From Streptomyces sp. NRRL WC-3618 (GTDB lineage: Bacteria; Actinomycetota; Actinomycetes; Streptomycetales; Streptomycetaceae), in NCBI RefSeq assembly GCF_001280005.1, contig NZ_LGDW01000371.1, forward strand, positions 1 to 60,060: a DNA stretch of 60,060 bases. Direction: 5' to 3'. Each line of letters starts with the position of its first letter. Position 1 is the first letter of the stretch. A model generated the notes under the pieces. The model made no database searches and was not told the DNA's origin. It was given only the letters and a program-made list of their open reading frames with translations. Shown here piece by piece: positions 7,598 through 14,684 of this stretch. Position numbers and translations under genes: made by a program.

Positions 7598-7992
7598 GGG
7601 GCACCAAGCCCGTGGCGCTGCGTATAGACCCACAGGAGCCTGCGCGTGACGTCGGCGGCATCCCGGAGGTAGATGAAGGCGCCGAAGGAGGGGGTCTCCA
7701 CGGTCGGGCGATTCCGCAGGTCGATGAGCCGGTACCCCCTGCGGAACAGTTCCCGGACGTCCTCGTCCTGGTCTGCTCCCAGATCCTCGCCGAGGAGGAG
7801 GTTGAGGTGCCCGATGATCTCCGGCAGGGACCCGTCCATGTCCTTGCGGGTGGAAGTGGCCATCTGCATGGAAAGGACTGCGTCGGTGCTCTCCGAAATC
7901 GTTTCGACGTCGACCGGGAGAACGTCGGGAACCTCGGTTCCTGCGCTGTCGGTTGCTCTCGATGCCTTGCCGATACTTGCCACAGTGATCAC
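7594..7992 (-). CDS. DUF6415-like small protein, first gene of operon
   Basis: A 132-residue protein starting MITVASIGKASRATDS. Its middle (LPEIIGHLNLLLGEDLG, then VRELFRRGYRLIDLRNRP) and helical end (DAADVTRRLLWVYTQRHGL) resemble the spacing of DUF6415, a small actinobacterial family often near natural-product or mobile genes; I hold this only loosely. No catalytic motif is visible. It heads the tight minus-strand run through the MurF-domain gene, ending in a GTGA overlap with the Nudix-like gene. The 97-base gap before it carries a GGAACTTGCC box (8074-8083), suggesting its promoter is controlled by the XRE regulator encoded just upstream. Confidence 0.55.
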   Translation of the reverse strand: MITVASIGKASRATDSAGTEVPDVLPVDVETISESTDAVLSMQMATSTRKDMDGSLPEIIGHLNLLLGEDLGADQDEDVRELFRRGYRLIDLRNRPTVETPSFGAFIYLRDAADVTRRLLWVYTQRHGLGAP

Positions 7993-8073
7993 CGTTTCGC
8001 CCCTTCAGCGCACGTCTTCCAGCCGTGCCGGTAACGCTAGGAAGAGCGACGGGAGGGGCTCTATGAGTGTGCC

Positions 8074-8083
8074 GGAACTTGCC
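8074..8083 (-). promoter_or_regulatory. Candidate XRE operator box upstream of the epimerase/ligase operon
   Basis: GGAACTTGCC (GGCAAGTTCC on the minus strand) lies 82 bases before the start of the 132-residue gene. The same ten bases occur at 9761, before the regulator operon. Shared boxes before a regulator and its neighbour suggest autoregulation plus control of the adjacent operon. No footprint or alignment supports it yet. Confidence 0.4.
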
Positions 8084-8089
8084 CGGCGT

Positions 8090-8935
8090 TCACCCCAGGG
8101 ATTCGATGGCTGCCGTGATGATTTCGCGTGCCGCCGGGCCATAGACGGCAAGTTCGGCCAGATCCGTGAACGTCTGGGCATACATGGCAAGCTCGTGCTT
8201 CTGCGTGACGGCGAGGTGGGCCGAGACGAGTTCGACGTGGACTGTGTGGTCGTCGTACAGGAAGAAGCCCTCGACAGGCCAGAGGCTGGAACGGTCGGCC
8301 TCCTCGGGGATGATGCCGAGGCTCACCGAGGGAAGCGCCATAACGCTGAGCAGGTAACCGAGTTGACCGGCCATCACCTCAGTTCCGCCTATGCGCTTTC
8401 GGAGTGCCCCCTCTTCCAGGAGGACCGCGAACGTGTGGTTGCCGTACACGATCTGCTGCTTCTCCACGCGTACCTTGACGGCCGCCGGCACGTCATCGAT
8501 GAGGCCGCGGCGGTCGCGAATGGAGGTGAGCAGCGCGGTGATGTACGAGGCCGTCTGCACGGGACCGGGAATGAGCCACGGCGAGTAAATACGGAAACGC
8601 TGCGTGCGTTCCCACAGAGGGACAACGGACTCCTGGGCCTGTTTCAGGCCGGTGCGCTCCAGCCGACGCCACTCGACATACATGCCCTCGATGCCACGGG
8701 CCGTCGAGACGAGATCCTCGGCCGCGTCCTCCGCGCCGCAAGCAGTGGCCCACGCACGAAGGTCGCGCTCCGAGGGCGGGCGCGTGCCGCTCTCGAAGCG
8801 CGAACACTTCGACTCGTGCCAGCCGAGGCTGCCGGCCAACGCCCGCTTGGTGAGCCCGGCTTCGAGCCGTATTTCGCTCAGGCGTTTGCCCAGGGCCCTG
8901 CGGGCTTCCTGAACGCTCGAAGATGGCGATGTCAT
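8090..8935 (-). CDS. XRE-family regulator with DUF5753 domain
   Basis: A 281-residue DNA-binding protein. An N-terminal XRE helix-turn-helix lies at about residues 12-65 (ALGKRLSEIRLEAGLTKRAL, then SKCSRFESGTRPPSERDLRAW). The remainder is a DUF5753 ligand or partner domain (RIYSPWLIPGPVQTASYITALL, ALPSVSLGIIP, HVELVSAHLAVT). Regulators of this WhiJ-like type are abundant in Streptomyces and often act with small partner proteins. It lies 24 bases after the DUF6879 gene on the same strand and 97 bases before the epimerase/ligase operon, which it probably controls through the GGCAAGTT boxes. Confidence 0.9.
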   Translation of the reverse strand: MTSPSSSVQEARRALGKRLSEIRLEAGLTKRALAGSLGWHESKCSRFESGTRPPSERDLRAWATACGAEDAAEDLVSTARGIEGMYVEWRRLERTGLKQAQESVVPLWERTQRFRIYSPWLIPGPVQTASYITALLTSIRDRRGLIDDVPAAVKVRVEKQQIVYGNHTFAVLLEEGALRKRIGGTEVMAGQLGYLLSVMALPSVSLGIIPEEADRSSLWPVEGFFLYDDHTVHVELVSAHLAVTQKHELAMYAQTFTDLAELAVYGPAAREIITAAIESLG

Positions 8936-8959
8936 GTCGCTGCGATGATGCTGTTCGAG

Positions 8960-9481
8960 TTATCGGGCCGACGGGGTCGGCTGGAACTCTGCGTGCGGTG
9001 TCGCCCGCGCCCATACGGCCTCGAAGGCCGACTCGCAGAGCTTTGCGACCTCCGGGTCTTCGGTGAGTTCCATCTCCATGTTCTCGCCTTCGCCGTCGAA
9101 GTGGTTGACGAGGACGAGGCTGGAGTCGAAGAGCCAGAAGTCGTTGCCCGGAAGAGCGAGGTCCGTGGCGTTGCGCCGGGAGAGCCAGCGGACGTCCTCG
9201 CCGGCGGCGATGTTCAGGCCGTCCGTCACGTCGTACTCGAAGCGGATGTACTCGCTGACGGGCGTCGACACGACGCGGGCCCGGCGGACCTCGACGCCTC
9301 GCGAGGTCGCCTCCGTGACGATGCCGTGCCAGTCACCCCAGCGCTCGGCCGGGTCGAGTGCCGTACCGGCCTGCCAGTCGGCGAAGGCCGGGTCCGACTT
9401 CATGTAGGCGTCGCGCATCTCCAGATGGACAGCCGTCCGCCGGCAGTCGCGGAACAGCTCCTCAAACGTCGGGGTCCTCAT
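8960..9481 (-). CDS. DUF6879 family protein
   Basis: A 173-residue protein starting MRTPTFEELFRDCRRTAVHLEMRD. Features I associate with DUF6879 are the FEELFRDCRRTAVHLEMRDAY opening, the AFADWQAG block, SEYIRFEYDVT, and GEDVRWLSRR followed by LPGNDFWLFDS. Members are found next to XRE/DUF5753 regulators across Streptomyces and are thought to work with them, but no biochemical activity is established. It overlaps the upstream 76-residue gene by 20 bases and ends 24 bases before the XRE gene, so the three form one regulatory transcript. Confidence 0.85.
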   Translation of the reverse strand: MRTPTFEELFRDCRRTAVHLEMRDAYMKSDPAFADWQAGTALDPAERWGDWHGIVTEATSRGVEVRRARVVSTPVSEYIRFEYDVTDGLNIAAGEDVRWLSRRNATDLALPGNDFWLFDSSLVLVNHFDGEGENMEMELTEDPEVAKLCESAFEAVWARATPHAEFQPTPSAR

Positions 9482-9692
9482 CAGCCTTCTTCACCTCCAG
9501 GAAGAACTGCACCATGCGCCGGGGGATCTCCACCACCGACTCATGGCCGGGGATGTCCATCTGCCCGAGGCGCTCGATGTCCTCCACCTTCAACCCCTGC
9601 ACGAGGTAGCTGTCCTTCTCCTCGTCGAGGTAGATCGTGGGGGAGCCGCCACTGGGACTCTCCGGGTCCTTACCGAGCTTACGCAGGGCCAT
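9462..9692 (-). CDS. Small protein partnered with DUF6879 (76 aa)
   Basis: A 76-residue protein starting MALRKLGKDPESPSGGSPTI. It contains TIYLDEEKDSYLVQGLKV and GHESVVEIPRRMVQFFLEV, giving a compact mixed alpha/beta look and an acidic tail. Small genes like this commonly precede DUF6879 genes. It is the first gene of the regulator operon, overlapping DUF6879 by 20 bases. The region just upstream carries three GGCAAG(T/C)T boxes, so it is the likely promoter-proximal gene. Function unknown. Confidence 0.7.
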   Translation of the reverse strand: MALRKLGKDPESPSGGSPTIYLDEEKDSYLVQGLKVEDIERLGQMDIPGHESVVEIPRRMVQFFLEVKKADEDPDV

Positions 9693-10102
9693 GATGTCCT
9701 CCTCGGATACCGGTAACGATCTCTGTGCCAGAGCTTGCCCGCGACGGGGCGGTGGAGCGAGGAACTTGCCGAAACTTGCCAGGATGTACGGGAGCTGGCC
9801 TTGCGCGGCCGAGGCCGGAGTAACGGGCAGCGGACCAACCGCCGCACTCCACGGGTGGCCTGATTCGACTGCCGCCCGTCCTTTCGACGCACACAGACAC
9901 GTGGGGACGGTTCACTTCGACGGTTACCAGTTCGCCGGAGGCAGACAAGGAAGATCCCGAATGGACTGGATACTCCGCGGAGGTGCATGTCAACGTGGAT
10001 GACCTTCCGAAACCCCAGGTCAACGAAGGTCGTTGACCCATCCCCGAGCCCACGGAGGCGCTCCTGCACCCGCACCACCCCAGCGATCCTTCCCGTCCCG
10101 AC
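9693..10102. other. Divergent intergenic region with possible small reading frame
   Basis: This 410-base gap separates the minus-strand regulator operon from the plus-strand DUF317 gene. Apart from the GGCAAGTT repeats, it holds a plus-strand frame ending at TGA 10034-10036. It reads TSSPEADKEDPEWTGYSAEV and then HVNVDDLPKPQVNEGR, in the same frame as the DUF317 gene but cut off by that stop. It lacks a clear start codon and ribosome site. It could be a small gene or the N-terminus of a decayed longer protein. Confidence 0.35.
9731..9780 (-). promoter_or_regulatory. Three GGCAAGTT-type direct repeats upstream of the regulator operon
   Basis: On the plus strand GGAACTTGCC (9761-9770) and GAAACTTGCC (9771-9780) form a perfect-phase 10-base direct repeat, with a weaker GAGCTTGCC at 9731-9739. 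They lie 39-88 bases before the first gene (ATG 9692). Direct repeats spaced by one helical turn fit an XRE-type dimer lined up on one DNA face. The same box precedes the epimerase/ligase operon at 8074. Confidence 0.5.
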
Positions 10103-10801
10103 TTGTCGGACCCCGTGTACTGGGTCACCCCGCGTCACCTCGCCGGTGACGACGGCGCGCTCGCCGAGCGGATCGGCGACACCTTGGCCGACCTCGACTG
10201 GCGCATGTGGCCCACCTCCCGCCACACCCTGCTGTACGTGAGTCCGGACGAGCTGCGCGGCGCCGAGTGGATCCTCGCGGCCTATCCGTTCGAGCTGGGC
10301 GGTCTGCCCGTTGCCTGGCAGTTGAATGCCCGTCCGCACGTCGACTCCATGATGACGGAGTGGAACGCGTACTTCACCACCGGCGTCCCGTACGAGGCAC
10401 TCGCCGATCTCATCGTGGCGATCGACGTCCGCGAGGCGCCCGCCACCGACTTCGAGGGGCCCGAGACGGTCCTCAACGCGCTTGGCGCACAAGGGTGGAT
10501 CCGCGACGTGGACCGGCCTCGCACCACTGCCACGGATCCTGGGCTCTCCTCCAGCATGTCTCTGGAACCGGTGCCGCCGCTCATACAGGACGCAGACCCG
10601 CGCCCGGACCTGGTGGGCTGGCAGGCGTGGGCGGAACCTGTTCTCGGCGCCCCGTACCTGTGGTGCGCCAGCTTCAGCGCCAGCGTTCCGAACGATTTGG
10701 TCGCCGCGTTTGCTACTTCGCTTGCCTCACCGGTTTCGGTGCCCCGCCGCGCTGTGCCTGAGAACGCTGTGGGTCGGCTCACGGTCGTCTGCTGCGGCTG
10801 A
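10103..10801 (+). CDS. DUF317 domain protein
   Basis: A 232-residue protein of the type found on Streptomyces plasmids and integrative elements. One DUF317-like unit runs through DPVYWVTPRHLAGDDG and RTLLYVSPDE-like sequence (HTLLYVSPDELRGAEW) to WNAYFTTGVPYEALADLIV. A second begins near WQAWAEPVLGAPYLWCASF and ends NDLVAAFATSLASPVSVPRR. The function of DUF317 is unknown, though it tracks with mobile elements. I used TTG 10103; GGAGG at 10054-10058 could instead serve a CTG start five bases further on. It converges with the relaxase gene. Confidence 0.8.
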   Translation: MSDPVYWVTPRHLAGDDGALAERIGDTLADLDWRMWPTSRHTLLYVSPDELRGAEWILAAYPFELGGLPVAWQLNARPHVDSMMTEWNAYFTTGVPYEALADLIVAIDVREAPATDFEGPETVLNALGAQGWIRDVDRPRTTATDPGLSSSMSLEPVPPLIQDADPRPDLVGWQAWAEPVLGAPYLWCASFSASVPNDLVAAFATSLASPVSVPRRAVPENAVGRLTVVCCG

Positions 10802-10868
10802 CGACCTCTGCCTCAGCGGGGTCGACTGCTCACCAAGGTCCAGGTTGCCTCCTGACCGCCCTGCTCTA

Positions 10869-10900
10869 CCGGTGCCCTCTGTCTCGGCAGAGGGCACCGG
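10869..10900. terminator. Bidirectional hairpin terminator
   Basis: CCGGTGCCCTCTG (10869-10881) pairs perfectly with CAGAGGGCACCGG (10888-10900) around a six-base loop. The 13-base-pair G/C-rich stem lies between the convergent DUF317 and relaxase genes, where a shared terminator is expected. There is no long U run, which is usual for Streptomyces terminators. Confidence 0.6.
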
Positions 10901-10913
10901 CATATGTGCTGCA

Positions 10914-12629
10914 TCACCGTGTCTTGCTGGGCTGGCTGTCTCGGTTCGGGGCGGGCGGGGCAGCGCGCCCGCTGCCCTTGGCCGCAGCGGGGGTGTGTTT
11001 GGGCATTGTGGTCGCGTCGGCGGGCAGGTTGGCCAGGTGGCGTAGCCGCCATACCAGTACGTCGCTGATCGAATCGGCGGTGCCCAGTTCCCGTCGTCCG
11101 GCAGCCTCGCCCAGCAGTGCAGCCGGGTCGTGGCCAGCGCGCTCGGTATCGGCGAGGGTGGCCGCCAGGGCGTGCCAGCCCGGCTCGGCCAGGATCTGCT
11201 CGGCCAGCTCAGGCACGGCCGCCCGCAGACGGGCGGCCTGCTTCTGGCGCAGAGGCTGGGACAGGCGCCGGCCCTGCTGGTACAGCACGCTCAACGGGAC
11301 GCCGGCAGCGGCCTCGTAGGCGGTGCGCAGGTGTTCGGCGGCCTCGCGGGCTGCGGCGGCCTGCTGGGCGTGCTCCTTCTTCGCGTGCCAGTGGGCGGCG
11401 GCGGTGACGAGGAAGAACAACATGTCGATCGCCATCGCGGTGGTGGCGCCGTCTTCTGCGCGGCCGAGTGCCGGCCCGCTGTGGATCAGGTCGCGGGCGG
11501 CCTGGCGTAGGGCACGGTCGTGGCCGCGCTCGGCCTGGATGTGGGAGCGGGTGGCCCGCTCGAACACGAAGGCCGCGTCTCGCAGTTCATTGCGGGTGTG
11601 TGCGGCGGAGGTCTTGGCGAGCGCGTCCAGGACCTCTCCGGCCGCCGCGATCTGCGCGGCCACCTGGCCGTCCTCACCCTGATCGATGATCAACAGAGCT
11701 TGCCATGCTGAGGTGGCAGCACTGCGCCGCGCGGCGGCCGGACCGGGGGACCGGGGGGATGGTGTGCTGTCGCTTTGGATGGAGGCGTCGCTGTCGCCGG
11801 AGAAGCGTTTGCGGATGCGGGGCAGGGACAGGTCGGGGGCGAGGGTGGAGCCGGCGTAGAACACGGGCTCCTTGTCGCCGTTGCGGTTGTCCGGGAGGGC
11901 GACCTTGTAGCCGAGCAGGTCGCCGGAGGGTGCGGCACGTTTGCGGATCAGTAGGCCGGCGGCGGCCAGCCGGTCGAAGAACTCCTCCTCGCTCATGGCT
12001 CCGGCCACTGCCCGCCGTACGGCTTCCCGCAGCTCCTCGCGTGCCGCCTGCTCCCTGCCCTCGCGTTGCGCCTTGTGGCGTTCGGCGCTGGTGGGGGGCT
12101 TGGCGGCGGTGCCGTCCCCGGGCGGGACGCGACGCAGCCCGTAGTCGACTTCGATGCGGCGGCATTCGGCTTGGGCGCGGCGGGCCTCGTTGTGGCGGCG
12201 GGGTCGGCGGCCGTCGTCGCGGACGAGGGTGGCGATGATGTGGATGTGGTCGTCGGCGTGGCGGACGGCGGCCCACCTGCAGGCTTTCTCGTCGCCGTCG
12301 GGGGCGATGCCGGTGGCGGCGACCATGCGGCGGGCGATGGCCGCCCAGTCCTCGTCGGACAGGATCGGGTCCTCGGGAGCGGCCCGCACCGACAGGTGCC
12401 ACACGTGCTTCTCGGGGCGTTTGCTGGCAGGCAGGGCGTTGACGGGCTGGTCGAGCAGGTGCTCAAGCTGCTGGTAGGTGGCGTTCGGGCCGCGGCCGGG
12501 GTCTGGGGTGAGTGGGTCGAAGGCGGCCACCAGGTGCGGGTCGGTGTGCACCTCGTCGGTGCCGGGGCCGTAGAGGTATTTGATGAGCCCGAACGTTTCG
12601 CTGCCGCGCTTGTGGATGCTGGGGATCAC
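10914..12629 (-). CDS. Relaxase / mobilisation nuclease
   Basis: A 571-residue relaxase that would nick DNA at an origin of transfer and pilot the strand into a recipient. The N-terminus (MIPSIHKRGSETFGLIKYLYG) has tyrosines at 18 and 20 as candidate nucleophiles. A three-histidine metal site is clear at His124, His128 and His130 in RHADDHIHIIATLVRDD. The basic RRIEVDYGLRRVPPG segment follows, and the C-terminal half is alanine/arginine-rich helix. The GTG start overlaps the MobC stop (GTGA), coupling the two. With no transfer ATPase nearby, the element is probably mobilisable rather than self-transmissible. Confidence 0.88.
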   Translation of the reverse strand: MIPSIHKRGSETFGLIKYLYGPGTDEVHTDPHLVAAFDPLTPDPGRGPNATYQQLEHLLDQPVNALPASKRPEKHVWHLSVRAAPEDPILSDEDWAAIARRMVAATGIAPDGDEKACRWAAVRHADDHIHIIATLVRDDGRRPRRHNEARRAQAECRRIEVDYGLRRVPPGDGTAAKPPTSAERHKAQREGREQAAREELREAVRRAVAGAMSEEEFFDRLAAAGLLIRKRAAPSGDLLGYKVALPDNRNGDKEPVFYAGSTLAPDLSLPRIRKRFSGDSDASIQSDSTPSPRSPGPAAARRSAATSAWQALLIIDQGEDGQVAAQIAAAGEVLDALAKTSAAHTRNELRDAAFVFERATRSHIQAERGHDRALRQAARDLIHSGPALGRAEDGATTAMAIDMLFFLVTAAAHWHAKKEHAQQAAAAREAAEHLRTAYEAAAGVPLSVLYQQGRRLSQPLRQKQAARLRAAVPELAEQILAEPGWHALAATLADTERAGHDPAALLGEAAGRRELGTADSISDVLVWRLRHLANLPADATTMPKHTPAAAKGSGRAAPPAPNRDSQPSKTR

Positions 12630-13243
12630 GCAGGGGCACCGCCGTCACGGTGGGCGAGCAGGGCATCGGCGGCGTCCTCCATACGGCGGGCGGCGCTGCG
12701 GACGGCTTTGGCCGAAGGATCCAGGTGGGGTGCGTCGGCGCCGGAGTTGAGGGCCTTGGCGACCTGGTTGAACAGGCCGTGGATGCGGCCCAGGTGCCGG
12801 CGGGCGGCGAACAGCTCGTCGATGACCTGCCGTTCGGTGGCGATCTCGGCGGCGGTGCGGTTCAGGTCGCGGGCGGCCTTGTCGACGGCGTAGGCGAGGA
12901 AGGCGGCGTTGGACATCTCGCAGTGGGAAGCAGCGTCGGTGAAACGCTTGAACTCGGCGTCGTTCATACGGCAGCTGGGCTGGTGCAGACGCTTGCGTGC
13001 TTTTGGCTGACGCGGGCGCTGACGTCTTTTCGAGAAGGATTCGGGCTGACGGTTCCCTCCTGGCTGCGGTCCGCCCTCGGTCGCTGCCTGACGGTCCGGT
13101 GCCCCCAGGCGCCGGGCTGTTCCTGCCACCCCTGGGGCGGGAACTCCGGGAGCATTGCTCCCGGTACAACTTGCTGTGCCGTTGTCTGGGGCAGTGGTCG
13201 TCTCCTGCGGTGCGGTGGGGCGTTCGTGGTGCTGGTTGTGCAC
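12626..13243 (-). CDS. mobC: MobC-type mobilisation (relaxosome) protein
   Basis: A 205-residue protein whose last 110 residues resemble MobC: CRMNDAEFKRFTDAASHCEM, NAAFLAYAVDKAA, then a long helix with LFAARRHLGRIHGLFNQVAK and ALNSG. MobC proteins bind the transfer origin and help the relaxase open DNA. The N-terminal 95 residues are low-complexity, Gln/Pro/Arg-rich linker. GTG 13243 is chosen because GGAG sits 8 bases before it; the open frame continues upstream without a ribosome site. It overlaps the relaxase gene. The GGTCCCC repeat field directly upstream may contain its DNA target. Confidence 0.8.
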   Translation of the reverse strand: MHNQHHERPTAPQETTTAPDNGTASCTGSNAPGVPAPGVAGTARRLGAPDRQAATEGGPQPGGNRQPESFSKRRQRPRQPKARKRLHQPSCRMNDAEFKRFTDAASHCEMSNAAFLAYAVDKAARDLNRTAAEIATERQVIDELFAARRHLGRIHGLFNQVAKALNSGADAPHLDPSAKAVRSAARRMEDAADALLAHRDGGAPA

Positions 13244-13413
13244 GCTCGGTTCTCCGTGGGGTCTGCGTGATGAGGGGTGCTGGTGCTGTTTTGCCAGGGC
13301 GGGCCGTCGTTCCGGGCGGGTGAGGAGCGCGGAACGCGCCGGATCTGCTCTCGGCCGGCCGTCGGAGATGGTCCGACATCGTGGGTCGGCGGGTACGGGC
13401 GGGCGGGACTCTT

Positions 13414-13899
13414 GGGGACCGGTCCCCGAAGCGACGTGATCCACGGTCCCGGGATCGTTGGGGACCGCGCTGCGATGGTCGTTGGGGACGGTCCCCCTGA
13501 CGTTGAGTCAGGGGGACCGTCCCCGTCCCCGTGTCGCCGCACCAGACGGTCCCCAAGGTGTCAGGGCCGGTCGGGGACCGGTCCCCGAGTTTGGGGACCG
13601 CTGCGGGGACCGGCCTCATAGCGCCCTGAGCAGGGGTTTCCCAGAGTGAACCGGCCCCGTCCCGCCACTGTCCATGTCGGTCCCCGACAGCTCTGTCGCA
13701 GCGGTCCCCGGCCCCGTCCTTCTCGGTCCCGGTGGACGCTCCTGCGTTGCTCCGCGCGGGACGGTCCCCGTCTCGATCTTGGTCCCGGGGAACGTCGGGG
13801 ACCGAGGCGCGGTCCCCCATCTGATTGTGTTCGGTCCCCGGTTCGGCGTGGTGCTCGTAGGTACGGTCCCCGTTCGCCGCGTACAACCGACCGGGGACC
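13414..13899. repeat. Cluster of 18 GGTCCCC/GGGGACC repeats (candidate oriT or replication origin)
   Basis: Within 486 bases the 7-mer GGTCCCC or its complement occurs 18 times, for example at 13414, 13421, 13460, 13490, 13512, 13548, 13573, 13580, 13593, 13605, 13679, 13703, 13763, 13797, 13811, 13833, 13865 and 13893. Several are head-to-head (GGGGACCGGTCCCC). Spacing is irregular, so this is not a CRISPR. No supported gene lies between the MobC start (13243) and the ATPase stop (13983). Position between mobilisation and replication genes suggests an iteron-like origin, transfer origin or partition site. Confidence 0.6.
13484..13524. repeat. Perfect 18-bp inverted repeat within the GGTCCCC cluster
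   Basis: GGGGACGGTCCCCCTGAC (13484-13501) and GTCAGGGGGACCGTCCCC (13507-13524) are exact reverse complements separated by GTTGA. Each arm itself contains back-to-back GGGGAC/GTCCCC. Relaxase recognition sites and rolling-circle origins often carry such hairpins. It may alternatively end transcription of the ATPase gene. Confidence 0.6.
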
Positions 13900-13982
13900 G
13901 ACGGATGTCTGACCGGGGTGGTGCCACGTCGCTGTCTGACGATGCGAGGTGGAGGTGGAGGTGGCAAGGATGAGTGGGGCGG

Positions 13983-14684
13983 TCAGACGGTGGGCGCGGT
14001 GCGGCGTCGTCGGTCGGGGCCGGTGAGGACGACGCGTTCGGTCATCTCGGCGAGGCGGGAGGTGACGCGGTCGCCGAGCGCGGTGCGCAGCTCGGGGATC
14101 GGCAGGTTGGTGGTGATGAGGGTGGGGAGCATGTGCTCGTACCGGTGGTTGATCAGCCGGTACGTCAGTTCCTCGGTCCACTCGCTGGTCTTGGCCGCGC
14201 CGAGGTCGTCCAGGAGCAGCAGCGGGCAGCGGGCCAGCGTCTGGAGGTCGCGTTCGGCGTCGTGGCCGGCGCGGGGGCGCAGGCGGGCGTAGAGGTCGGC
14301 GGTGGTGGTGGCTTCCCAGCGCAGGCGGACGCCTCGGCTCAGGAGGGCGCGGACGGCGCCGTACGCCTGGTACGTCTTGCCCGTGCCGGTGGGGCCGGCG
14401 ATCAGCAGCGACGGTCCTTCGGCGATACCCGGACCGCCGGGCCCGGGGCGCCCTGCTCCGGAGATCTGGTCGGCCCAGGCGGTGATCCGGGGGTGGTCGG
14501 CCAGGGCGCGGCGGTAGCGGGCGGGGATGCGGGCGTCCGCGAGTTCCAGGGCGGTGACGGGCTCGGCCGGCGGCTCCCCGGCAGCGGCGGCGGTGGCGTC
14601 GATACCGCGGCGGGCCAGGATGCTGTTGAGCCGGTCGGCGAGTGGGCCGACGCACTGGGGTTCGCGGGTGAGGGTGGCGGTCAG
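13983..14684 (-). CDS. DnaC/IstB-like AAA+ ATPase (helicase loader type), CTG start
   Basis: A 233-residue ATPase. The Walker A loop GPTGTGKT is at residues 97-104, with Walker B LLLLDDLG near 150 and a helix ending ITTNLPIPELRTALGDR, as in DnaC/IstB helicase loaders. The first in-frame ATG lies beyond the Walker motifs and there is an in-frame TGA at 14688-14690, so neither ATG, GTG nor TTG can start a working protein. CTG 14684 is preceded by GGAGG at a 6-base spacing and overlaps the stop of the upstream gene (CTGA), so I take it as the start. With the upstream initiator-like gene it forms a replication pair. Confidence 0.85.
   Translation of the reverse strand: MTATLTREPQCVGPLADRLNSILARRGIDATAAAAGEPPAEPVTALELADARIPARYRRALADHPRITAWADQISGAGRPGPGGPGIAEGPSLLIAGPTGTGKTYQAYGAVRALLSRGVRLRWEATTTADLYARLRPRAGHDAERDLQTLARCPLLLLDDLGAAKTSEWTEELTYRLINHRYEHMLPTLITTNLPIPELRTALGDRVTSRLAEMTERVVLTGPDRRRRTAPTV

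Noticed and set aside
7961..7981. Two further CTTGCC boxes inside the 132-residue gene start
   Set aside because: They fall within codons for a Gly-Lys-Ala-Ser stretch, and their position after the start codon makes an operator role less likely.
13414..13899. CRISPR array
   Set aside because: The repeat unit is only seven bases, occurs on both strands and has irregular spacing from 0 to about 70 bases.
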